This document shows positions 17,413 to 25,554 of a stretch of 64,000 bases of DNA, one piece after another (within the stretch, counting starts at the first letter, position 1; each line of letters starts with the position of its first letter). The translations under genes were made by a program, and so were the position numbers. The notes under the pieces are model-generated. The model was not told the origin of the DNA. It saw nothing but the letters and a program-made list of their open reading frames with translations, and did no database searches. The DNA comes from Ruegeria sp. Alg231-54. GTDB taxonomy: Bacteria > Pseudomonadota > Alphaproteobacteria > Rhodobacterales > Rhodobacteraceae. The DNA lies in NCBI RefSeq assembly GCF_900143525.1, contig NZ_FREZ01000011.1, forward strand, positions 1-64,000, read 5' to 3'.

Positions 17413-18325
17413 CTTTTTGCATCGCTGTAAGCATCTTGTCGCGTTGCGCTGATAACTCTTCGGTACTTTGCCCCTGTGTCTGATCCTTAATGCCATCGAC
17501 CAATTTATTTATAACATCCTCATCAAGTCGAGGGTCGCCCAGGTCGTCCCACCAACCATTGAATGTGTCTTTGAAATGGTCACAGAAGGCCTGCAGGCCA
17601 CCATCGCCTGCACCCAAGTGAAAAAGGGTTGTCGGACCCATCGCGGCCCACCGCAGTCCCGGGCCAGCCCACATCGCTTTATCGATGTCTTCGATACTGG
17701 CGACACCTTCGACCGCCATATGAACGGCCTCGCGCCAAACTGCGGCTTGCAAACGGTTCGCGACATGTCCTGGCATGCCTTTCTTGATCCGGATCGTTAT
17801 TTTACCAATGTCTTTGTAGAAAGCTTCTGAGCGGTCCAAAACATCTGAACCGGTGGATTCGTTGACGGTCAATTCGACCAATGGGATGAGATGCGGTGGG
17901 TTAAATGGATGACCTAGGATCAATTTGCTAGGATCGCGCCATCCCTCTTGCAAAGCTTCAAGCGTCAGGCCGGAAGTTGAGCTTGAAACTATTGCGTTAG
18001 GGTTCAACTCTGGCTCAATCCCGGCATAGGTCGAATGCTTGATTGGCAGTCTTTCTGGCACGTTCTCCTGAACAAATTGCGCGCCCTGGACAGCCGCCTC
18101 GGCGGTTGAAACGAAAGTGATAGCGTCGGGTGTGGCCCTATCTGTGAGGTTCAACTCGTCCAGTGCCGGCCAGGCTTTTTCGACATAAGAGCGAACGGAT
18201 GCTTCGGTATTCGGATCGGGGTCAAAGACCGTCACGCTACGGCCCGAGGCGAGAAACAACGCGGCCCAGCTTGCCCCTATCACACCGGCTCCAAGAATGG
18301 CGGTTCTTTCAATTTCTGACATCAT
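17390..18325 (-). CDS. lcdH: L-carnitine 3-dehydrogenase
   Basis: The 311-residue NAD-dependent enzyme belongs to the 3-hydroxyacyl-CoA dehydrogenase fold. It has an N-terminal Rossmann motif (AILGAGVIGASWAALFLASG) and the LGHPFNPPHLIPLVELTV segment typical of the carnitine dehydrogenase subgroup, followed by GPGLRWAAMGPTTLFHLGAG. It would oxidise carnitine to 3-dehydrocarnitine. The length is that of the basic dehydrogenase, with no fused thioesterase domain as seen in some homologues. Its start overlaps the stop of the SDR gene upstream (TTATGATG), so it is the last gene of a translationally coupled operon. A related 3-hydroxy acid could be the true substrate. Confidence 0.8.
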   Translation of the reverse strand: MMSEIERTAILGAGVIGASWAALFLASGRSVTVFDPDPNTEASVRSYVEKAWPALDELNLTDRATPDAITFVSTAEAAVQGAQFVQENVPERLPIKHSTYAGIEPELNPNAIVSSSTSGLTLEALQEGWRDPSKLILGHPFNPPHLIPLVELTVNESTGSDVLDRSEAFYKDIGKITIRIKKGMPGHVANRLQAAVWREAVHMAVEGVASIEDIDKAMWAGPGLRWAAMGPTTLFHLGAGDGGLQAFCDHFKDTFNGWWDDLGDPRLDEDVINKLVDGIKDQTQGQSTEELSAQRDKMLTAMQKATQHLRT

Positions 18326-19062
18326 AACAGTCCCGGATTAAGGGGGGAGGCTGCCGTCAGGCCACCGTCCACCGTGAACAACTGGCCGGTTGCAAAAGAC
18401 GAGTCGTCAGAGGCCAGCCACACAGCCATCGCTGCAATATCGGCAGGTTTGCCAAAGCGTTTGACCGCGTGGCGAGCCAGCGCGTCGGATTTGGCCTGTT
18501 CCGGGTCATGCGCGAGGTCGAACGCTGCGTCCAGCATGCCCGTCTCAATCCATCCCGGGCAGATCGCATTACAGCGAACCGCTGGTCCATGGTCCACTGC
18601 GATAGAGCGTGTGAGCCCATGCACAAACGCTTTTGACGCATTGTAGAGCGCCATCGATGGGTCCGCGGCATTGCCCGAGATCGAACCGATGTTGATGACC
18701 GAGCCACCTTGCGACATTTCTGGAATGAAGGCGCGACAACAGTTAAAAACGCCTCGCGCATTTACGCCCATCACCAAGTCCCAATCCGCGTCCGAGCTTT
18801 CGGTAACAGTTTTTTCGACCTGAACGCCGGCGTTGTTTACAAGGATATCTGTTCCACCGACTATACTGACGATCTCTGCAACCGCTTCGGCGTCAGACAC
18901 ATCCAGTGTGTACCAAATTACGTTTTCTGGAAGGTCATCGGGTTGAGGGCCGCGCCCGCAGGTAGTGACAGCGGACCCTTCAGCCATGAACGCCTCAATA
19001 ATGCCCCGCCCAATGCCCTGCTTGCCGCCTGTAACAAAGGCGCGTTTTCCAGCCAACCGCAT
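18322..19062 (-). CDS. short-chain dehydrogenase/reductase
   Basis: The 246-residue classical SDR has the cofactor motif VTGGKQGIGRGIIEAF near the N-terminus, the NNAGV motif and the catalytic Ser in IGSISGNAA. It also has YNASK (active-site Tyr and Lys) and the C-terminal FTVDGGLTA. Asp52 (in YTLDVSD) may favour NAD. The gene is coupled on both sides (TGATG with the aldehyde dehydrogenase upstream, TTATGA with lcdH downstream). It presumably oxidises a hydroxy intermediate of the quaternary amine pathway; the substrate is unknown. Confidence 0.8.
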   Translation of the reverse strand: MRLAGKRAFVTGGKQGIGRGIIEAFMAEGSAVTTCGRGPQPDDLPENVIWYTLDVSDAEAVAEIVSIVGGTDILVNNAGVQVEKTVTESSDADWDLVMGVNARGVFNCCRAFIPEMSQGGSVINIGSISGNAADPSMALYNASKAFVHGLTRSIAVDHGPAVRCNAICPGWIETGMLDAAFDLAHDPEQAKSDALARHAVKRFGKPADIAAMAVWLASDDSSFATGQLFTVDGGLTAASPLNPGLL

Positions 19063-20480
19063 CAGTGTGCCACCATGACATGACGGATCGCAGTATAAGC
19101 GTCCAATGCATAGACCGACATATCACTGCCTGTGCCCGAGCCTTTCATCGCGGCCCATGGCATCTCGGGGGTCGCAACCCCATGCGTGTTTACCCAGGTG
19201 AATCCATAGCGCAACTTGGACGTCATTTGCATTGCTCTCCCAACATCTCGTGTCCAAACCGATGAGGCCAACCCGTAAGGTACGTTGTTGGCGATCTTCA
19301 ACGCATCTTCTGCCTCGGAAAAACGAGAGACAGTTACAACAGGTCCAAATACCTCGTTGCAGGCAATCTCTGCAGTGTTGTCGACATTGGCAATGACTGT
19401 CGGCTGGTAGAAAAAGCCGTCTTCTTCGCCAGACGCCCCACCGGAAACGATTTCAGAGCTGTAGCGTGCGCGATCGACAAAATCAGCCACTCGATCCCGC
19501 TGTGCCGCAGAGACAAGCGGGCCCATTTCCGTTCCTTCAGCTTTCGGTGCACCAGTCTGGATCTGGCCAACTTGATCGGCAATCGCAGCCACAAGTTTGT
19601 CGTAAACACTGTCTGCAACCATCACGCGGCAAGGCTGTGCGCAGTCCTGACCGGCATTGAAGTAGCTGCCATATCGGATCGTCTCGGCCACAGCATCGAG
19701 ATCAGCATCATCAAAGACAATGACCGGCGCCTTGCCGCCCAATTCCAGATGAACGTGTTTAATTTTCTGGGAAGCAGCCCGCATTGCAGCCATGCCTGTC
19801 GCCGGAGAGCCCGTAACACTGATCCCTTCCATCTGCGGGCTGTTCATCAGGGTATTTCCCACGCCGAGCCCGCGACCATGAATCACGTTTAGCACGCCTT
19901 TTGGCAGAACATCTTGTAACAACTCTGCAAGTCGCAGAGTAGACAGCGGCGTGATCTCGGAAGGTTTCAACACCACCGAACATCCAGCCGCAATTGGTGC
20001 AGCAATTTTCCAGGATGCCATCATCAGCGGGTAGTTCCAGGGGGCGATGGCCGCGACAGGGCCAATGGGGTCGCGCCGGATCATCGAGGTATGACCCGCG
20101 ACATACTCTCCAGAGGCAGACCCCATCATGGTGCGCGCAGCCCCGGCGAAAAAGCGAAAGACATCGATCGTCAGCGGCATTTCGTCATCATGAGCCGATG
20201 GCCAGGGTTTTCCCACATCCAAGCTCTCAAGTTCTGCCAACTCCAGACTGTTCGCCTCGATAACTTCAGCTATGTGAAGCAATATCGCAGCGCGTTCCGC
20301 GGGGGTCGTACCCGAAAAGGTCTCAAATGCCTCTGCCGAACCGCGCACTGCCGCCTCGGTCTGTGCATCGCCGGCCTCTTTTACTGTGCAGATGATTTCG
20401 CCTGTTGCAGGGTTCAGGATTTCCAACGCCTCTTCGGTACCTTCGACCAATTCGCCATTGATCAACATTTTCGTCTGCAT
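19062..20480 (-). CDS. aldehyde dehydrogenase (betaine/semialdehyde type)
   Basis: The start at 20480 is supported by GGAG eight bases upstream and gives a 472-residue protein of normal ALDH length. Family features are the [10 protein letters not shown] segment, the [15 protein letters not shown] motif with the general base Glu, and [12 protein letters not shown] with the catalytic Cys (the first Cys). [10 protein letters not shown] follows toward the C-terminus. In this setting it could oxidise betaine aldehyde or malic semialdehyde, the latter being the product expected if the Rieske enzyme of the operon cleaves carnitine. The sequence alone does not separate these options. The start lies 10 bases after the stop of the BKACE gene. 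Confidence 0.8.
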   Translation of the reverse strand: MQTKMLINGELVEGTEEALEILNPATGEIICTVKEAGDAQTEAAVRGSAEAFETFSGTTPAERAAILLHIAEVIEANSLELAELESLDVGKPWPSAHDDEMPLTIDVFRFFAGAARTMMGSASGEYVAGHTSMIRRDPIGPVAAIAPWNYPLMMASWKIAAPIAAGCSVVLKPSEITPLSTLRLAELLQDVLPKGVLNVIHGRGLGVGNTLMNSPQMEGISVTGSPATGMAAMRAASQKIKHVHLELGGKAPVIVFDDADLDAVAETIRYGSYFNAGQDCAQPCRVMVADSVYDKLVAAIADQVGQIQTGAPKAEGTEMGPLVSAAQRDRVADFVDRARYSSEIVSGGASGEEDGFFYQPTVIANVDNTAEIACNEVFGPVVTVSRFSEAEDALKIANNVPYGLASSVWTRDVGRAMQMTSKLRYGFTWVNTHGVATPEMPWAAMKGSGTGSDMSVYALDAYTAIRHVMVAH

Positions 20481-20490
20481 AAGCGTCTCC

Positions 20491-21423
20491 TCAAAACCCA
20501 ACCTGATCGCCGCCTTTTAGTGCGAGCCGCATGCGCGCTTCTGCTGGCGTCGCGACCGTAAGGCCAAGGTTCTCTACGATTGATCGGATGCGCGTAACCT
20601 GCTCCGCGTTGGATTGGGCCAACTCACCTTTGCCAATGAACAGGCTGTCTTCGAGACCAACCCGAAGGTTTCCGCCGCGCAATGCACTTTGGGTTGCAAA
20701 AGGCATTTGGTGACGGCCAGCGGCAAGGACAGACCATTCGTAATTCTCTGCCCCGAACAGCTTGTCCGCTGTGTTGTGCATGTGGGTTAGATGGTCTGCA
20801 TCCGCGCCAACGCCACCCAAGATGCCGAACACCATCTGAATGAAAAAAGGCGGTTTGATCAGGCCTTGATCCACGAACCATTTGACGTTGTAGAGATGGC
20901 CAAGATCATAGCATTCGAACTCGAACTTGGTGCCATGATCACCACCAAGTTTTTCAATGGCGTAACGAATTGTTTTGAAGGTGTTGGGAAAGATGAAGTC
21001 CTCTGTCATCTCCAGGAATGGTTGTTCCCAATCGTGCTGAAACTCAGTGTATTTCTGCAGCATCGGAAAGATGCCAAAGTTCATGGAACCCATGTTGAGA
21101 GATGCCATCTCTGGGCTTGTCGAGGTCGCCGCCAGCAGGCGCTCATCCATCGACATACCCAAACCGCCGCCGGTAGAGACATTCATCACCACATCAGTGG
21201 ACTGTTTGATCACAGGCAGGAACTGCTGAAATAGCTCGGGTCGGGGGTCGGGTTTGCCGGTCTCTGGATGCCGTGCGTGCAAGTGAATGATCGACGCGCC
21301 GGCTTGTGCCGCTTCAATACTTGCTGTCGCGATCTCGGCAGGCGTAATCGGCAGATGTGGCGACATCGACGGCGTATGGATGCCCCCTGTGGGTGCGCAG
21401 GTGATGATGACGGATTTGGGCAT
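20491..21423 (-). CDS. BKACE-family beta-keto acid cleavage enzyme (DUF849)
   Basis: The 310-residue TIM-barrel enzyme has the DUF849 features CAPTGG near the N-terminus and [15 protein letters not shown], whose two His bind the catalytic zinc. A central [11 protein letters not shown] and [10 protein letters not shown] follow. BKACE enzymes split beta-keto acids with acetyl-CoA. The dehydrocarnitine cleavage members give glycine betaine and acetoacetyl-CoA, which fits the neighbouring carnitine dehydrogenase. The start at 21423 overlaps the stop of the preceding gene as TGATG. No thioesterase gene of the Pseudomonas cdhB type is present in the operon. Confidence 0.85.
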   Translation of the reverse strand: MPKSVIITCAPTGGIHTPSMSPHLPITPAEIATASIEAAQAGASIIHLHARHPETGKPDPRPELFQQFLPVIKQSTDVVMNVSTGGGLGMSMDERLLAATSTSPEMASLNMGSMNFGIFPMLQKYTEFQHDWEQPFLEMTEDFIFPNTFKTIRYAIEKLGGDHGTKFEFECYDLGHLYNVKWFVDQGLIKPPFFIQMVFGILGGVGADADHLTHMHNTADKLFGAENYEWSVLAAGRHQMPFATQSALRGGNLRVGLEDSLFIGKGELAQSNAEQVTRIRSIVENLGLTVATPAEARMRLALKGGDQVGF

Positions 21424-22217
21424 CAGAGCTTCATCTGCTGCACTTGTGCAGACAGCCCCCCGTCCAGAACCCACAACTGGCCAGAGGCATACCGTGCTTC
21501 GTCGGAAGCAAGCCAGTTAACCAGGTTTGCAATGTCCTGTGGCGTCCCGTAGGTGCGCGTCGGATGAACATCGCGCACGGCCTGTTGCAGCGTTTCAATA
21601 TTGCCGCCGCCGCCCCCAGATCCATCTCCGTTGAAGAAGCTCTGCAGCATTGGGGTATCGATATAGCCGGGGCAGATGGCGTTTACGCGGATACCTTCGG
21701 GGCCATGATCGCAAGCCATTGCGCGGGTCAAAGCGTGTACTGCACCTTTGGTTGCGCAATAGGCCGCAAGGCCCGGATCAGCGATGAACCCATCGTAGGA
21801 GCCAAAATTGATGAGGCTTGCGCTATTCCCTGTCTTCGCCGCTTCGCGCATCAATGGGATGGCGTATTTCGAGGTCAGGAACGTGCCCGTGGAATTAACC
21901 GCAAAGCTTTGGTTCCATTCCTCCAGCGAAGTCTCTTCAACGGTTTTTTCGATCTCGATCCCGGCCGCGTTTACTAGGATGTCCAACTTTCCGTGTGTGG
22001 CGCGCACATGATCCATCGCCGCAACCGAGTCTGCCTCTTGAGTCACATCCAGCTTAACAAAATGACTGCCATCTTCGTCGTGCTGTTCTAACGACCCTTC
22101 CGGTGTGAGGTCCGCGGCAAATACTGTTGCCCCTTCTTTTAGGAACCGCGCGACAATTGCACGCCCGATACCACCGCGCGCGCCGGTCACAAGGGCAATT
22201 TTTCCGTTCAGCATCAT
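21423..22217 (-). CDS. short-chain dehydrogenase/reductase
   Basis: The 264-residue classical SDR starts at the ATG at 22217, preferred over the in-frame TTG at 22226. It has VTGARGGIGRAIVARF for cofactor binding and NAAGIE where NNAG is usual. The active-site region includes FGSYDG and YCATKGAVHALTRA (Tyr and Lys of YxxxK), and it ends near LWVLDGGLSAQ. A run of Gly at about residues 200-206 (DGSGGGGGN) forms an unusual flexible loop over the active site. The substrate is unknown. It is coupled to the BKACE gene downstream. Confidence 0.8.
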   Translation of the reverse strand: MMLNGKIALVTGARGGIGRAIVARFLKEGATVFAADLTPEGSLEQHDEDGSHFVKLDVTQEADSVAAMDHVRATHGKLDILVNAAGIEIEKTVEETSLEEWNQSFAVNSTGTFLTSKYAIPLMREAAKTGNSASLINFGSYDGFIADPGLAAYCATKGAVHALTRAMACDHGPEGIRVNAICPGYIDTPMLQSFFNGDGSGGGGGNIETLQQAVRDVHPTRTYGTPQDIANLVNWLASDEARYASGQLWVLDGGLSAQVQQMKL

Positions 22218-22222
22218 TGGCT

Positions 22223-23749
22223 TCAATCCTTCGAAGGCGGATAGCGGTAGCGACTAGCGGCCACCGTCCAATCCAAGTTGTTGCGGACATACTGCTGACT
22301 TGCATCAGATGGTGGGTTGTAATCCCATGGCTCGCTGGCACCCGCCTCCATCGCGGCATGTAACGCGCGGCGTGATTTCTGCGTGGCGATAATCTTCTTT
22401 CGCAATTCACTACCGTCCCACCGTTCGGCGACTTCGGCTGCAAAACGGGCTGCCGGGTCAGCATAGTCAGGGTCCTCAGCGACATTCTTTGTTTCCATCG
22501 GATCTGCGCTTAGGTCGTAGAGCTGCGGCGGGTCGCTATCGCAATGAATGTATTTCAAGGGCCCGCGCCGGATCATGATTACGGGATAGCCCGTCATCTC
22601 GGCACAATACTCACCGATGGCTTCATCAACTGGGTCGTATTCGCCACGGGCCAAAGGCATTAGACTGCGCCCGTCGATCGGTTCTCCGATCATCGTCTCA
22701 TTACCGCCGCCAATATCGATAAAGGTCGGCAGCAAATCAACCAGTGACACTGCATTCTGCGTTGTCCCCACTACAACGCCCGGCCCGGCCATGACCAGTG
22801 GAACGCGCGCAGAGTGTTCAAAGAAATTCATTTTATACCACAGCCCACGTTCTCCCAGCATGTCGCCGTGATCCGCAGTTACAAACACTATGGTGTTGTC
22901 CAACTCGCCCGTCTCTGCGAGGGTCTGAATCAGCTCCCCGATCTTGCTGTCGAAGTAGCTGACATTGGCCAGATAAGCATGACGCGCGCGACGGATTTCT
23001 TCGTCGCTGAGCGGCGCATATGATGCTTCGATCCCATCCATCAACCGACGCGAGAACGGGTCCTGATCCTCTGTCGCCGGTGTAAAGGATGGCATGTCGA
23101 TCTCATCGTCCGAATAGAGATTCCACCATTCGGGTCGCGCAACGTAAGGATCATGCGGGTGAATGAAGCTTACCACCATCGCAAAGGGCGCATCGTTCCC
23201 ACGTGCTTTGTCTCGGGCAACATCGAAGAGCCAGCGATTGGCGGCAAAGCCAACTTCATCGTCATAGTCGATCTGGAAGGTCGCATGGGCCAAACCGCTT
23301 TCTTTGACGGTTTGCATGTTATGATACCACTTATCGATCCGCTCATCAGGCGCTTCCCAATCCGGGGTCCATGCGAAATCTGCGGGGTAGATATCGGTTG
23401 TTACCCTGTCTTCGAACCCATGCAATTGATCTGGGCCAACGAAATGCATCTTGCCTGAAAGGCAGGTCCGGTAGCCTAGCGATTTAAGGTAGTGCGCAAA
23501 TGTTGGCACCGATGCTCTGAACTCGGATGCATTGTCGTAAGCTGCAATGCGGCTGATGTGCTGGCCCGACATAAAGGCAAACCGTGAGGGTGCACAGAGT
23601 GGAGAATTGCAGTAAGCCGCATCAAAGCGCATGCCACGTGCAGCCAGCGCATCCAGGTGTGGCGTCTTGGCAACCTTATGACCATAAGCCCCCGTGAAAT
23701 GCGGAGCCAACTGATCCGCCATTATCACGAGGATGTTTGGCCGCGTCAC
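22223..23749 (-). CDS. betC: choline sulfatase
   Basis: The 508-residue type I sulfatase has the formylglycine site CAPSR within NSPLCAPSRFAFMSGQ. It also carries the metal-binding IMADQL at the N-terminus and TADHGDMLGERGLWYKMNFF in the core. The stretches LSGKMHFVGPDQLHGFEDR and TTDIYPADFAWTPD, together with the C-terminal WDYNPPSDAS...YVRNN, closely match BetC proteins that release choline and sulfate from choline-O-sulfate. The start is a GTG overlapping the stop of the Rieske gene (GTGA). No signal peptide is seen, so it is cytoplasmic. No choline dehydrogenase gene lies in the window. Confidence 0.9.
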   Translation of the reverse strand: MTRPNILVIMADQLAPHFTGAYGHKVAKTPHLDALAARGMRFDAAYCNSPLCAPSRFAFMSGQHISRIAAYDNASEFRASVPTFAHYLKSLGYRTCLSGKMHFVGPDQLHGFEDRVTTDIYPADFAWTPDWEAPDERIDKWYHNMQTVKESGLAHATFQIDYDDEVGFAANRWLFDVARDKARGNDAPFAMVVSFIHPHDPYVARPEWWNLYSDDEIDMPSFTPATEDQDPFSRRLMDGIEASYAPLSDEEIRRARHAYLANVSYFDSKIGELIQTLAETGELDNTIVFVTADHGDMLGERGLWYKMNFFEHSARVPLVMAGPGVVVGTTQNAVSLVDLLPTFIDIGGGNETMIGEPIDGRSLMPLARGEYDPVDEAIGEYCAEMTGYPVIMIRRGPLKYIHCDSDPPQLYDLSADPMETKNVAEDPDYADPAARFAAEVAERWDGSELRKKIIATQKSRRALHAAMEAGASEPWDYNPPSDASQQYVRNNLDWTVAASRYRYPPSKD

Positions 23750-24867
23750 GCAGCACCTTTTGCGTAAGCATCCAGGACGAGGCCATGGAAGTGATGTACG
23801 GCGTGCTCGGACTTGCCGGAACCATCCGGGTCATTGACGATCCGACCTTGGGTGAACGCTGGTGTGTTCATCCCGCGCTGCACACTTTCGACAAGGCTGA
23901 TATCTTCGACCTGAAGAACTTCATCCAGATAACGAATTGCGTCCAACTCCATCGCGTCGGGTTCCTGCGTCTCAAGGAAGAAGTCGTAAGTTTCAAGCGT
24001 CCGATCTGGCCCAACAGGGATGATGTTCAACACGATCATGCTTGACCGTCCCGGATACCGCATCAGGCAGGTCGTCGGGTAGAGCCACCAAACCGCATGG
24101 GTTTTCACGGTGGCATTCGACACGTCATAAGCGGAATTCGGACTTGTGCCCGCGTCAGCCATATGGCTGGAGTAAATGCCGTAGGTCGTAACCTTGTAGG
24201 TATCCATATCCACGAGGTCACAAAAATCCTTATGCGCTGTAGGACAGTGATAGCACTCTAGGAAGTTGTCCACGACGTTCTTCCAGTTGGATTTGATGTC
24301 ATAGGTCAGGCGATGGCCAAAAGTGAGTTGATCCACATCCGGCGCCCAATGGCGCACTTCGGTTTCCAAGTTGCCGGATTGTTCTGACAAAGAAGCTGCC
24401 ATCGGATCCAAATTAACGAAAACAAAGCCGCAAAATTCCTCGACCTGCACTGCATCGAGACAAATCTCGTCTTCCCTGAAATTTTCGAGGTTTTCGGTAT
24501 GTGGCGCACGGGCCAATTGCCCGTCAAGTTTATAGACCCAAGCATGATAGGGGCACATGATCCGCGTTGTATTGCCTTCGCCCGACAGCAATTCATGCGC
24601 ACGGTGTTTGCAGACATTATAAAAGGCACGAAGCTTACCCTCTTTATCACGCACAACGGCAATGGGTTGGCCGGCAATATCCACTGTTACATAAGATCCC
24701 GGCTCACGTGTTTTCTCGACATGACATACCCATTGCCAAGTTTTGGAGAGGATGGCGCGAAGGTCTGCGTCAAACCACTTGCGCTCGGTGTAGGCAGCAG
24801 CCTGCAATGAGCTGGAGCGCGATGGATCAGCATGATAGCCAAAGAAAATTGTATCTGAATCAGTCAT
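23746..24867 (-). CDS. Rieske oxygenase, CntA/YeaW-like
   Basis: The 373-residue protein has a Rieske [2Fe-2S] site (CKHRAHELLSGEG then CPYHAW) and a mononuclear iron site. The latter is NFLECYHCPTAH, with two His ligands and a bridging Glu where most relatives have Asp, a trait of carnitine oxygenase CntA. The C-terminal VESVQRGMNT and SEHAVHHFHGLV also match the CntA/YeaW family. CntA cleaves carnitine to trimethylamine and malic semialdehyde; related enzymes demethylate betaines. It is the first gene of the operon. The CntB-type reductase it would need is not encoded nearby. The substrate is therefore inferred, not certain. Confidence 0.75.
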   Translation of the reverse strand: MTDSDTIFFGYHADPSRSSSLQAAAYTERKWFDADLRAILSKTWQWVCHVEKTREPGSYVTVDIAGQPIAVVRDKEGKLRAFYNVCKHRAHELLSGEGNTTRIMCPYHAWVYKLDGQLARAPHTENLENFREDEICLDAVQVEEFCGFVFVNLDPMAASLSEQSGNLETEVRHWAPDVDQLTFGHRLTYDIKSNWKNVVDNFLECYHCPTAHKDFCDLVDMDTYKVTTYGIYSSHMADAGTSPNSAYDVSNATVKTHAVWWLYPTTCLMRYPGRSSMIVLNIIPVGPDRTLETYDFFLETQEPDAMELDAIRYLDEVLQVEDISLVESVQRGMNTPAFTQGRIVNDPDGSGKSEHAVHHFHGLVLDAYAKGAA

Positions 24868-24949
24868 GATTGCGCCTCCGATGTTAGGTTAAATCTATTT
24901 CAAGTAGGAATCGGAGCTATGTTTAATCAGCCGCTAGTTTGATTATTTT

Positions 24950-24997
24950 CGCCAAGCATTTGGCTTTGGGGGACACCGTATTAATCCGCCAAGCATT
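24950..24997. promoter_or_regulatory. paired direct repeats, candidate activator site
   Basis: CGCCAAGCATT occurs at 24950-24960 and again at 24987-24997, 37 bases apart, each followed by TGG or TTGG. The pair lies 83-130 bases upstream of the Rieske gene. AraC-family activators such as CdhR and GbdR often bind direct repeats in this position, so it is a candidate site for the regulator at 16381. The 37-base spacing equals about three and a half helical turns. Confidence 0.4.
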
Positions 24998-25039
24998 GGA
25001 TTTAGCTGACAAGCGAATGCTGGACCCTTGCCGGCACCT

Positions 25040-25300
25040 GTTCAGCGGTCATTCGTGCACATTGCAGCAATCGGCAAAATGGGCTCGGTGCGGTCGTTCG
25101 TCGAAATTTCGTGAGTGACTGCATTGCGGATGAACCGGCCTGATGCACGTGCGGCACATTTCATCGGACTCGACCGACCAAGAGCACGATAGTTGCGCGG
25201 CACTGCAACGCAATTTCCCCAAACCGGACGCTCGCAGACTCCCAAATCGCCAAAAGCCAATCCGGCCGTTCGCTGCTTTGTTGTCCTAAGTCTCAGTTGC
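25040..25300. repeat. candidate dispersed intergenic repeat, copy 2
   Basis: This stretch shares TGACTGCATTGCGG (25116-25129) and flanking similarity with the region at 383-510. A 72-codon minus-strand frame runs through it, but it has no RBS or recognisable fold and is better explained as repeat sequence. Confidence 0.35.
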
Positions 25301-25554
25301 GGGACATAGCTACGGGAGAAAAACCCAGATCAGCCGCTCGGTCGTCGTCGGTGGGTGCTAAAAGAGACGTTGCAAGATAAACACCTAGTCGGTTTGCTAG
25401 TCGCTGCCGCAAATCAGCCCTTCAGAATGATGCCTGCCTTGACGTTTTTAGTACGAGACCCTGCTGAACGTAACCTAGTCCGAAGTTTCTATTGCATGAA
25501 CAGGGTTCGCCATAGATCATAACGAAGTTTCAATTAGGAATTTGAGGTAATGCA

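Larger units (their letters stand above)
24868..25554. other. divergent intergenic region with repeat material
   Basis: These 687 bases separate the Rieske-led operon (minus) from the acyl-CoA synthetase (plus). They hold the paired direct repeats at 24950-24997 and a candidate dispersed repeat at about 25040-25300. The remaining part has no RNA gene or convincing coding frame that I can see. Confidence 0.5.

Noticed and set aside
25042..25260. A 72-codon minus-strand frame in the large intergenic region
   Set aside because: It lies in candidate repeat sequence and shows no protein-like pattern or RBS.
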